Source of the DNA: Euptelea pleiosperma
Lineage: Eukaryota; Streptophyta; Magnoliopsida; Ranunculales; Eupteleaceae
Length of the DNA stretch: 64,000 nt
Direction of reading: 5' to 3'
NCBI GenBank assembly: GCA_035048495.1
Contig: CM068547.1
Coordinates: 32,992,502-33,056,501 of the forward strand
The notes below the pieces were generated by a model. The model was not told the origin of the DNA. It searched no databases and was given only the letters and a program-made list of their open reading frames with translations. Position 1 is the first letter of the stretch. Each line of letters starts with the position of its first letter. The position numbers and the translations under genes were made by a program. Shown here piece after piece: positions 22,801 to 31,334 of this stretch.

Positions 22801-25330
22801 TCATAGGTCACTCCCTTCAGTTCACGAACTTGTCATGATTCTTCATGATTCCTTTTCAGACCCCAACTCCATAAGAGCAAACCTCCTTCTTGCTGTCCCA
22901 ATTTCGAGAGCAAGCCTCATATTTAATTGTAATCACTTGACGCCACAGCACACTGTCTTCTTTGCTGATTCTCCATAGCCACTTTCTCAAAAAAGCAGTA
23001 TTCATAAGTTTCAATCTTCTCAAGCCTATCCCCCATATTTCTCTGGTCTACAAACCAGTTTCCATTTCACGCCAAGTGGAATTTCTTTTTAACAGCCCTC
23101 CTGCTCCATAAGAAGTCATGCTATAGTCTCTCCCTATGTTTTACATATTGAACATGGCATCTTGAATAGGGACATGTAATAGACTGGAAGGCTTTCCAGA
23201 GTGATTCTCCCCCCAAAGGACAGCACGCTTTTCTTCCAACAGGCTAGCTTCCTTTCCATTCTTTCAATTACCAGAGTCCATATACTCTTAAAAATAGAGT
23301 GGGCTCCCAAAGAAAGGCCTAGATCTAATATGGGAAAGCTCCCAAGCCTGCACCCCATGAGTCTATAGCAATCTGTGTTGCATGGACAGTTCCAACCAGC
23401 AGACAAATCGCGTGTCCATACGTTCGGACACGGATTCGGACACCGACACGCCACAGACACTTAGATATTTGAATAATTAAATATTCAAATAAAAAGGGAG
23501 ATAATTAATAGATTTTTCCTATAATTAAGGTATAAATTAAGATTTCTTTATCTTAGGGATTGTAGAGAGAGAAAAATATAAGATTTGTTTCTAACGTCCT
23601 ATAAATAATTATCTCACTTCGTATAAATAAGTGAAAATCTATTAATTATAGGCTGGCCCTATTTGAATAATTAGAATATTCAGCCGAGTCCCCGAAACCG
23701 CAATCAGCAAAAACAATTCAAACTGCAAAAGTGATGGGGGCATGAGACTAAATTCCTTTATCTCATCGCCCAGATCCAGGCCCTCAGTCGAATCCTCCTT
23801 CGTGGGTCCCATTTCACACGGGCCATCTCACCCCGAGTGTGCCCCATTTATGCAGGCTGCCCCACTCGAGCCCGGTGTGAAAATGCCCCTGCATTAATCA
23901 CCCCCAGTGAGGAGTCTCGAACACGAGACCTCCCGCTCTGATAACACTTTGATGCAGGACACTTAATCAATACTCCCAAAAGCTGCAACTAATGGGGGCA
24001 TGAGATTAAATTCCTTTATCTCATAGCCGAGATCCAGGCCCTTGGTCAAACCCTCCTTTATGGGTTCCATTTCACAGGGGCCATCTCACCCCGAGTGTGC
24101 CCCATTTATGCGGGCTTCCCCACTCGAGCCCGGTATGAAAATGCCCCTGCATTACTTAACCTATTTTGTCTCTCCAAGAGAAAAAAGGTCCAGAAATCCT
24201 TGCCAGTGTTAAGTTGATGGTGGGTTATTGTTCCTCATCCATAAAAGAATGAGATGATATTCATTACAAGTTGGATACTTTGACGTTCCTTCAATTAATC
24301 TGGCCCCTCCCAACTACTAGAGTCTCTAGGCAATCATCTCTAGTGAAGATAAAGATCCTGAATCATTGGTAAATTAATCTGTTCAGCAGATGTTATGCAA
24401 TTCTTTCATGCCTTGATTGAACTTTTTTACAACAAGAAAGAGCAGTTATTTAACTGCCTCATTCATTCCAAGGGAACTGCTACTCATCTTTAAAATGAAG
24501 AACTAGGACGGCACTGAAAGTATGTAAAGTTATACATTAGGAAAAATATGCAAAAATGTTGTATCAAAAGTATATTTAAATTTATTCCAACAAAGACCAC
24601 TTTGACCAGAATATCATAGTATCTCATCTGTAAACTACTTTATAATTAAGATAACTTTAAAAAAGAACTCGTAACTGATACTTAACGATCCAACTTCAGT
24701 TACCTCCTCTGGAGACGCTGGCTCCAAGAAACCAGTGGGAGACTGGCTAAGTGGTGGTTGCTTAAGAACTGGTTTCACCTGCTCATTAGATCTTCCTTCT
24801 GTAACAGCTGCACCTGAAAACCACCTCCCAAGTGGCAATTGGAAAGACGACTGATTTTCAAACGTGGTGCCACTACTATGGACATGTTGCACCACTCTCC
24901 GTTTTCTTTTGCGTCTGGAGCTTTTCAATTTCCTGTCCTCAACCCAGAGCTTTACTAGCCAGTCTCTACTTAAGCAAGGAGGATCATTTTGAACATGCCC
25001 AAATCGACGGGATATAGTCAGAGGAATCTGATTTACACTAATAGGACTTCGTTTACAGGAGGAATTTAGTCCAAATCTCCAGATTGCGTTTTTTACTACG
25101 ATCAAACTTTCTTGAATAGTGCCAGTACCCGAGCCAGCCTGTGTCAACAATGTCGGAGAAAGACATCCTCTTTGAGTTTGCAAGCATCTGTGGTTTACAA
25201 TCTTTTCAGCATTGGGGACACCATTAAGATACCTATCTACTGTAAGATACCATGCTGCACCCAATTTGGAATTCTCTCCAACAGGTTTATGATGCTTGGG
25301 AAAGAAACACAAATCCTTTATCCACTTCAT
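10843..25330 (-). CDS. Scramblase-family (AIM25-like) protein, complete, 12 exons
   Basis: One 5' UTR exon (about 26390-26295) and eleven coding exons: 25330-24704 (from acceptor 25359), 19332-19246, 18235-18194, 18062-18018, 16051-15986, 15876-15820, 15218-15157, 12417-12297, 11840-11763, 11674-11568, 10873-10843. All phases agree; the product is 440 residues. The scramblase domain starts near residue 210 (RSNLLITRDIEWANLVLGFE) and includes SPVGFIREQSNVIARQ-like text, RRPFIAYVTDAMGNELFR, VENPGFWNWTFTLKD, DRDWRGFGFE and the conserved end SLDNDYFSRHGGW. Family members are tied to phospholipid movement between leaflets, and the yeast and plant AIM25 branch is mostly mitochondrial; activity here is inferred. 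The first 200 residues are basic and variable (RRKRKRR near residue 165). Introns hold many transposons but none touches an exon. Confidence 0.93.
11127..11200 (-). mobile_element. Short LINE 3'-end scrap in a scramblase intron
   Basis: A T run followed by 'GATAAGTCGGAATGTATTGA' has the same form as the 3' ends of the LINEs at 21803 and 32138 (T run, then GATTGGTAAAAG or ATTGGTAACAAA). It lacks any coding remnant, so only the extreme 3' end is present. Confidence 0.4.
12418..13307 (-). other. Scramblase intron, no feature recognised
   Basis: Right-hand neighbour of the 12417-12297 exon. Short ORFs exist but match nothing I know. A/T-rich, no clear repeat edges. Confidence 0.4.
13308..13453. 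repeat. Perfect 146-bp palindrome inside a scramblase intron
   Basis: Arms 13308-13376 and 13385-13453 are exact reverse complements over 69 bases, separated by 8 bases (ATATATAC). Ends read AGCATTACGC and GCGTAATGCT. No target duplication is visible at the flanks. As RNA within the intron it would fold into a long perfect hairpin. It may be a recently moved MITE or a locally made inverted duplication. Confidence 0.95.
13454..15156 (-). other. Scramblase intron, no gene recognised
   Basis: Two minus-strand ORFs (14223-14029 and 14059-13859) overlap and could be one broken reading frame, but I do not recognise the sequence. A third at 14655-14473 is acidic and lysine-rich, also unrecognised. 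I treat them as chance or decayed transposon frames. Confidence 0.35.
15340..15790. repeat. Repeat with GTGTC/GACAC words in a scramblase intron
   Basis: Both edges are rich in 'GACACA' and 'GTGTC' (CATGTCGACACATCCCG near 15402; GTGTCAGACACCTGTATC near 15728), with an A/T-rich middle. This resembles the repeats at 23371-23692 and 27690-28470. Class not determined. Confidence 0.4.
16060..17271 (-). other. Scramblase intron, nothing recognised
   Basis: A/T-rich intron between the exons at 16051-15986 and 18062-18018. No repeat edge or coding remnant seen before the MITE at 17280. Confidence 0.4.
17280..17588. mobile_element. hAT-type MITE with 8-bp target duplication
   Basis: Terminal inverted repeats CAGTGGCGGAGCCAGG and its exact reverse complement bound the element. 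TGCACAGG is present directly before (17272-17279) and after (17589-17596), an 8-bp duplication as hAT elements make. The interior is built from repeats of 'GCCCACCCT(C/T)(A/G)A' words and short A/T-rich spacers. It has no coding capacity and lies in a scramblase intron. Confidence 0.92.
19853..21435 (+). mobile_element. Non-autonomous Helitron with repeated 3'-type hairpins
   Basis: The 5' end reads A|TCTATATAACAAAACA and the 3' end is hairpin GTGCC-GAT-GGCAC, ten bases, then CTAG|T, so it sits between A and T as Helitrons do. Related hairpins of the form GTGCCGxGGGCACGGGCC occur at about 20000, 20169, 20529, 20912, 21237 and 21409, and a second 5'-like TCTATATAACAAAACAC lies near 21265. This suggests nested or tandem Helitrons of one family. 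No RepHel protein is encoded. It lies in the large scramblase intron between the exons at 25330-24704 and 19332-19246. Confidence 0.8.
21803..23360 (-). mobile_element. Decayed 5'-truncated LINE (L1 type)
   Basis: Minus-strand remnants include an end-of-RT segment (LGSFPILDLGLSLGAHS, WTLVIERMERKLACWKK, GGRITLESLPVYYMSLF, near 23360-23150) and the C-terminal zinc ribbon (NKCIMCKENEENVNHLFIHC, near 22345-22285). The 3' end is a T/A tract at 21803-21825 on the plus strand. Many frameshifts. A sibling of the larger LINE at 32138. Confidence 0.8.
23371..23692. repeat. Dispersed repeat starting 'TTGCATGGAC'
   Basis: The left part 'GACAAATCGCGTGTCCATACG' style text and 'GGACACGGATTCGGACACC' match the repeat that starts at 27690 ('TTGCATGGACTCTTC', 'GGACACGGATTCGAACACC'). 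Both continue into A/T-rich DNA and end near 'TTCA(G/A)CC(G/A)AGTCCC'. Class unknown. Confidence 0.5.
23734..24154 (-). repeat. Duplicated SINE-like unit (23734-23896 and 23992-24154)
   Basis: Two 163-base units, from 'ATGGGGGCATGAGA' to 'AAAATGCCCCTGCATTA', are about 90% alike. Between them the minus strand reads TATCAGAGCGGGAGGTC followed by GTGTTCGAGACTCC, which resembles a polymerase III box B. This would fit a tRNA-derived SINE, but a TRIM or LTR fragment is also possible. Confidence 0.45.
24155..24703 (-). other. Scramblase intron, nothing recognised
   Basis: Intron directly downstream (gene direction) of the donor at 24703. No repeat or coding remnant seen. Confidence 0.4.
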
Positions 25331-26294
25331 CCAACTAATTTGCAAATCTCTGGAAGCACCTGCACAAACAAACAATTAACAAATGACTTTCTTTTGTATG
25401 TTTGAAAAGGAAAACAAGAACCAAAATATCTCCGAACAGCAAACCATCTACTTGCACAGCCTGAGTAAAGTAGCAAACGCCAGAAGAATTACAAGGTGAG
25501 AAGTTGGTTACAACAAAACCAGAACAAAGACAGACATTGCAACACTAAAAGCTCAAGGTGCTCGGAAATTTCATTTCCTTTCAGTGGGTATGCTGGGATC
25601 AAACCCACAACCTGGTGGTTGCTGAACAAAACATCAACCAATTGAGCTTCAGGAACAAGCCCAGTTGCTTGTAAAGTTCTATCATGTATTACACTGATTC
25701 TACAGGCAATTAGTTGCATCAATGTAGAAATGAATATGTCCATCTTGCTAAATATACAATTGAAGACTAAAAACACAGCAAAGTTTTCAATATGGTTTCC
25801 TAGGGATTTTACGCGACAGACGCAGGCATCTTGTAATTCCAAAACATTGAAGTTTCTCTTCACATAGCACATGTGACGAATAAAGAAAGATCAAACCCTG
25901 AGGGAAAGAGCTAAAAAAATTCTGGGTAGTTTTTTTTTTTTTTTGGCATCGCTAATAAGGAAATTAACAGCTAAATCTGAATAGATTTTTGGCATTGCTT
26001 AGTTAGAAAAACCCAATCAAACAAACAAAATAACTTAGAACTCGAACAGAATCGATGTTGAAATTTAAACTTGTTTTCAAGATTTTCTGCTTGAATTATT
26101 TCTAAGATGAATTAGTACATTCAATGCTGCCCTAAACATTCTAGTTGTTTCAAAATCTGAGAATTCATGGCGATCTTTCGACATTGTCAATCAAAAAATT
26201 CTAGTCTACTTTGTTCATTCCTGAAACATCCACAAAGAAAATTTAGAGGAGCGATACATATAGGGCAAAGTGATGATCGATCGATCGAACACAC

Positions 26295-26390
26295 CTGGAT
26301 TCGAGAATTTTTTGAGAAAATGTGTCTGTGTGCTTGAGAGAGAGAGAGAGAGTTTCTGAAAATGTCTGTGCACTGAGGAGAGGCAGGAGG
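26295..26390 (-). other. 5' UTR exon of the scramblase gene
   Basis: A donor CCAG|GTGTGT at 26295/26294 and an acceptor TGCAG|GTGCTTCC at 25360/25359 define the first intron. The exon has a (CT)n tract on the gene strand (26337-26354). The frame stays open upstream of the ATG at 25330, but no in-frame ATG exists, so I read this exon as non-coding. The transcription start is approximate. Confidence 0.6.
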
Positions 26391-26539
26391 GATTTTGAGA
26401 GTTGAAGAGCAACCTTTTCTTCAGGGGAGGCGGGATTTCTTGTTACACGAAAGATTGACGTAGAAAATCCAGACCGTCCATTTAATAGAAGATAGTGGAT
26501 TGACTCTTTGGAGAAAATTTACTCTATGGATTTTCCCTA

Positions 26540-26785
26540 CGGAACCCAGAAAACGCACCACCTGGCACACACTTTCAGGCCCACTGACCCATAAGCTGCT
26601 CTAGTTGTTGGATTCGAACGTTTTTCATGGGATGATTTCTGGCCCTGTTGGATTTGAACATGTTTTTTAGATACTCAGATTGGATGGCTAGAGAGCATCA
26701 ATCAGGCTGATTATTAGTGTGGTGGGCCAATCATTCATGGTCAGTTGGCCTAAAAAGAGTGCCAAGTGGCACGATTTTATGCACT
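26540..26785. repeat. Copy of the inverted-repeat MITE family
   Basis: Carries CACCTGGCACACACTTTCAG on the left and AAGAGTGCCAAGTGGCACG on the right, with shared inner arm words (GGCCCACTGACCC; ATCATTCATGGTCAGTTGG). No ORF. Confidence 0.6.
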
Positions 26786-26831
26786 CTACAGAGAAAAATG
26801 ATCTGACTAATCTTTTAAGGTCCCCTTTGTC

Positions 26832-27261
26832 AAGTAGAACTTTGCTGAGTGTGGCTCACTCTTATTGGATGCTAATCGTATGGATGTTTGGCCCAACCGT
26901 AGATGGGCATCCAGACCAAAAGTAAGAACTTCCCTGAATGAGCCACGTGGCATACTCTTAGCGGATGCTAACCATATGGATGTTTGGCCCAACCGTAGAT
27001 AGACATCCAGACCAAAAATAAGCCTGATTAGTGATATCTAAGCGTTGGATTGGAGTCGCTTTCGTGGGTTGATTTTTAACCGTGGAATTTGAGCATTATT
27101 GACCATTATTTGGGGTAGAAGATCCAAAGGTTTCAAATCACTAATCAGGCTGATTTTTGGTTTGTGGGTCCACCTAGGGATTGGCCAAACGATCAGAGTC
27201 CTAAGAGTTTGCCATATGGCTCAATTGTGTCCGGACCGCGGCAATCAGCAAAGTTCTACTC
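26832..27261. mobile_element. Mutator-type MITE with perfect 9-bp target duplication
   Basis: Ends are (G/A)AGTAGAACTTTGCTGA and its reverse complement. CCCTTTGTC lies directly before (26823-26831) and after (27262-27270), a 9-bp duplication as Mutator-like elements make. The left arm holds an internal duplication of about 100 bases ('ATGGATGTTTGGCCCAACCG' occurs near 26880 and near 26977), which makes it longer than its relative at 5725-6010. Confidence 0.88.
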
Positions 27262-27379
27262 CCCTTTGTCAATGCCTATACCTACCATTTACTGTACTTT
27301 TCCCAAACTCAATACCGTTGTCCATGTAATATCCATACCCTCTATTGGAGTTTTTTGATGTGTCGGATGATTGTCCCCC

Positions 27380-27560
27380 AAAATGCCATGTGTCACAGTC
27401 TTTCAGGCTCACTGACCCGGATATTTGGCCCACCCCTTGGTGAATCTAGCACCAAAATCAGCCTGATTGGTAATTTCTAGCCGCTAATTTGAGCATTTTT
27501 CGTGGGGTGGTTCTAATCGTTGGATTGGAGCATTTTCTACAGTACTCAAATCCACAAACT
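27380..27560. repeat. Half copy of the inverted-repeat MITE family
   Basis: Contains 'CATGTGTCACAGTCTTTCAG', 'GATATTTGGCCCACCCCTTG' and 'AATCAGCCTGATTGGTAATT', the left arm words of the family. The right arm is missing. Confidence 0.5.
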
Positions 27561-27689
27561 ACTCCAGCAAAATGGTGACCATTCTAAAACCAAGTCGCCA
27601 ATCCAATCGGTGTCTTCCATCAATCGATATAATCTTCAACCAATTGGTTAACCAATTCAAACACGAACGATTCATTTGGATTTCTTACA

Positions 27690-28470
27690 GCATGTGTTGC
27701 ATGGACTCTTCAAACCAACAGGCGAGTCGCATGTCCCTACGTGTGGACACGGATTCGAACACCAACTTGCTTGGGACTTCTTTTAAAAAAAATTAATTTT
27801 TTTTAAAGAAATAAATATTCAATATAGAGAAAGTTGTGGCTTGAACTGCATGGGAGAGAGTATAGAGTTTTACTTCTAAGATTTGGTATAAAAATCTACC
27901 AAGAAAATCGCGACATTTCACCATGGATTCATCCTTATAAAATAAAAATAAATTAATAATTAAATATTCAACCAAGTCCCTAGGGGTGTCGACGGGTTGG
28001 TTCCGGTTCGGTACTTAAGGTGGCCAGAACCGGAACAATCGGTTCCGGTTCTTATCGGTTCGGTTCCTTAACGGTTCCAGTTCTCAAAGTGATGGATTCG
28101 GAACCGGAACCGATTACGTATTTCTGTCGGTTCCAGTTCCGGTTCCAGGTATAATGGGTCAAATCTTGAGAATATGAGAATTTTTACACTATATTTATAC
28201 ATTGGTACTGGTTCTTATCAGTTCGGTTCCAGTTCTTATCGGTTTCGGTTCCATATTAGACTACCCGGAACCGCAACCATTATTTTCGGTTTGGTTCCGA
28301 TTCCGGTTCCGGTTCCTTTGTAATCGGTTCCCAAAAATGTAGAACCGGAACCGGTGTTTTCGGTTCCGGTTCCGGTTCCGGTTCCTATTCGATTTCGATT
28401 AAACGGGTAAAATTGACACCCCTACAAGTCCCTGAATCTTATTTCTTAGGGTTTGTCGAGTCCGACACCT
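27690..28470. repeat. Dispersed repeat, interrupted by a hAT MITE
   Basis: The left part (27690-27980) matches the repeat at 23371-23692. The right part resumes after 28424 with 'CAAGTCCCTGAATCTT' and ends with GTCGAGTCCGACACC. The interruption is the element at 27981-28424. Confidence 0.5.
27981..28424. mobile_element. hAT-type MITE filled with GGTTCC repeats
   Basis: Terminal repeats TAGGGGTGTC and GACACCCCTA. The 8-bp target duplication CAAGTCCC lies at 27973-27980 and 28425-28432. The inside is a degenerate array of CCGGTT/GGTTCC hexamers, in both orientations, around an A/T-rich centre. Non-coding. Confidence 0.88.
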
Positions 28471-28474
28471 TGAC

Positions 28475-30300
28475 AAATCCATAATGTATAACAACACGTG
28501 GGAAGTAGTAGATTTACCTCTTGATAGTAAAACTATTGGATGTAAGTAGATATTCAAAAAGAAGTTGAAAGCCTATGGATCAATAGATAAATATAAGGCT
28601 AAACAAAAAGAAGATATTGACTTTTTCGATACTTTTTCACCTCTAACAAAGATAACATCCATTAGAGTTCTAATAGCGATATCCCCAATCTATAAATTTA
28701 AAATCCATCAAATGGATGTAAAAATAACTTTTCTAAGTGGTGATTTGGAAGAGAAAATTTATATGGATCAACCTGAAGGCTTTGTGATAAAAGGCCTAGA
28801 AAGAAAAGTTTGTAGACTTAAAAAATTATTGTATGAACTTAAACATGAAAAATTTGATAAAATCTTAATATCAAATAAACGTGTATATAATAAGTTTACA
28901 AGGAAAATAGTGTAATAATCTGCTTATATATTGATGATATGATTATCATTGGCACTAACTTTGATGTGATTAACAACATTACAAAATTCTTAATAAGGAA
29001 TTTTGAAATTCATAATGAGGAATTTTGAAATGAAAGACTTAGGCAATAACACGTCATTCTTAGATTAAAAATTAATAAAAGCCAAGAAGGGATATCTTTA
29101 TTTCAATTTTATTATGTTGAAAAAGTGTTAAGAAAATTTAAACAATTTGACTATAGTCCTATTAAAACACCATTTGATTCAAACAATAGTCTAAAGAAGA
29201 ACACTGGTGGAGTATCTCAACTTGAATATTCTCAAGTAATTGGCAGTCTTATGTATATTATGAACTGCACTAGACCTGATATATCTTATGCTGTAGGGAG
29301 ACTCAATAGATACACTAGTAACCAAACAAATGAACATTGGGAAGTCCTGATTAGGATAATGAGATATTTGAAACATACTTTAGAATTATTTTGGATATTA
29401 TTAGTAAAATTATTTTGGTTCTGATCACATAAGGACTTATAGTATTTATTTCATGTACATGATATTATTGATGTTGATATTGATAATTTGACACCCATAG
29501 AGTGTTGACTCTTAAGACATTGCTTTGATCTAGATATGATTGGGCATCATAACCCTAAAGGCCTCTATTGCGGTTGGTTGGGTGATCGGGGATCACATGA
29601 TTGAATCAATAATATAATGGTATGGTATGTATCTGGTCAGTGCATGAAGCATTTGGACAATAATCCAGATTGTATGGATTAATTCTACCACAAAAAGTCA
29701 CATATAACCCACATTGCACAAGTTAAGGTAAAGACTTAGCGAGAATTGTGGTACTAATATTAAGAACATGGAATAGTCTTGCATTGAATAGTGATACATT
29801 GATATTCATGATCCGGTAGTAGTAGCCTATATGAGCTAAGTAAAGGGTGAAACTAAACATGTCTTGTCTACTCTCTAAAATGATTTGTTTTCAAACAAAA
29901 GGTGACTACCTGACAAACATTTTCGGTGTAACCTAGGAGTCATTTTCTAAAAACACTGTACAAAGTATAAGCCAAGTGGGAGACTATAATATCGTGTGAC
30001 CAACACTTACTCCAAATTTAATAACCTAGGAGAGGATTAACTTAATTGGGTTTAGACAGGAAAAGGAACCAATCAACATATTTAAAAAGTGAAGTTTTGT
30101 GTGTTTAGGAAGTAAGAGTTGTAAAGCACAGCTTTCTAATAAAATGCAACCCAATAGATCACTCTTTCCTTGATGGGAGGAATCAAGAGATTATAAAAGC
30201 ACACTAAAAGGGGTTATGTCCCACACTTTTAAACCCTAGGAGAAGCCCCATTGTAAGGGAGAATTTTTGAAGCAACAGATTTGTATTTACAGTTTACATG
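28475..30300 (+). mobile_element. Decayed copia retrotransposon, RT and RNase H part
   Basis: The plus strand encodes a broken copia reverse transcriptase (HQMDVKITFLSGDLEEKIYM near 28700; DQPEGFVIKGLERKVC) and later the connection to RNase H (EYSQVIGSLMYIMNCTRPDI near 29225; VGRLNRYTSNQTNEHWE). A purine-rich AAGTGGGAG near 29974 may be the polypurine tract before a 3' LTR. The 5' part is absent and several frameshifts are present. Confidence 0.8.
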
Positions 30301-31334
30301 TCAGTATGTATGAGAACGATCTAGTTTATGAGCATGATTTTCCACATTAATTTGTCATGATATTCATGTAATTTTTCTTACAAGTCAACACAATCCGGGA
30401 CTTTCTTACACATGGCAGGTGGCAGGCCCAAACATGTTCATGTCTTTCATTTCCATATGCCAATTGCGAGTCCAATATCCATCTGCTACGCGGGAAATTA
30501 GGCAAGTTCATCTTGTCACAGACATCTGTGGTCTGTTGCACATGATCAAACAATCTCAAACAATTCTCCTTTATTTTATCAACCAGTGGGGTTACTCCTA
30601 GGTTCCCTCGAATTTAATAATTTAATTTTCAGTCTCGTCACATGTCCATCTCGACTTGGTTACTCATTCCGTGATTAAAAATTAACTTTGGAGTTGATTT
30701 TTTCCCCATGCAATGTCATCACAGCCAAAAGATTTATAAATAGAACAGTCGCAAGTCAGAAATGTATGTCTTGCATGGCACAAGTGCATACAAACCATCT
30801 CTACCTGTAACTGCAACAGGTGACCCTTGATAAGATTGCCCAAGCAATGGGCCACCTCTTGAATCACAATTCCAAATCTCTGTGACCATACAGTCAACTT
30901 TTACCGATGGAGCTGAGTGGGAGGAGCAGCTATCATGTTGATACAGTACTCGGCATAAAGTCAAAATGTCAATCATGTATTAAGCATAGATAAATCGTAA
31001 CCCAGCTAGAAAATAAAGAAAAAAACTAAAATTATGGGAAACTTTTGCCTATTTCCCAAAAGAATGCGATTGCCTGAAGGTTTGATCACCCAAATGGTAT
31101 GAACTTTCAGTCCAACAGAGTTAGCTGACGGGAGCATTATGTGCCAAGGTACATCAGTTTTTCTTTTTTCTTATTAAGTTCAATTTGTACAATGGATTAG
31201 TGCCACTCTGGTTCTCAGAAGCTAGGTTGGCTTCAGAGAATCAATGAATAGAGGCAGAGAAAAATTTGCCCACTTAATTAATAAGAGAGATAATCGGACT
31301 GCATATTAGAACACTGGGAAGGGATACAAAATAA
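30301..31334 (-). other. 3' flank and probable 3' UTR of the CMT2-like gene
   Basis: The stop codon of the last CMT exon is at 31335-31337. A minus-strand frame at 30976-30734 is open but I do not recognise it. No clear polyadenylation site was chosen. Confidence 0.4.

Noticed and set aside
26295..26412. A coding first exon for the scramblase starting at 26412
   Set aside because: The first codon there is TTG, and no in-frame ATG exists before 25330, so I kept it as 5' UTR and listed the open frame only as a finding.
28000..28420. CRISPR-like regular repeat in the GGTTCC region
   Set aside because: The hexamers have no constant spacers and lie inside a hAT MITE with TIRs and an 8-bp duplication in plant DNA.
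30734..30976. An extra coding exon of the CMT2-like gene
   Set aside because: The preceding exon already ends in a stop at 31335 after the usual C-terminal motif, and this frame matches nothing in the family that I know.
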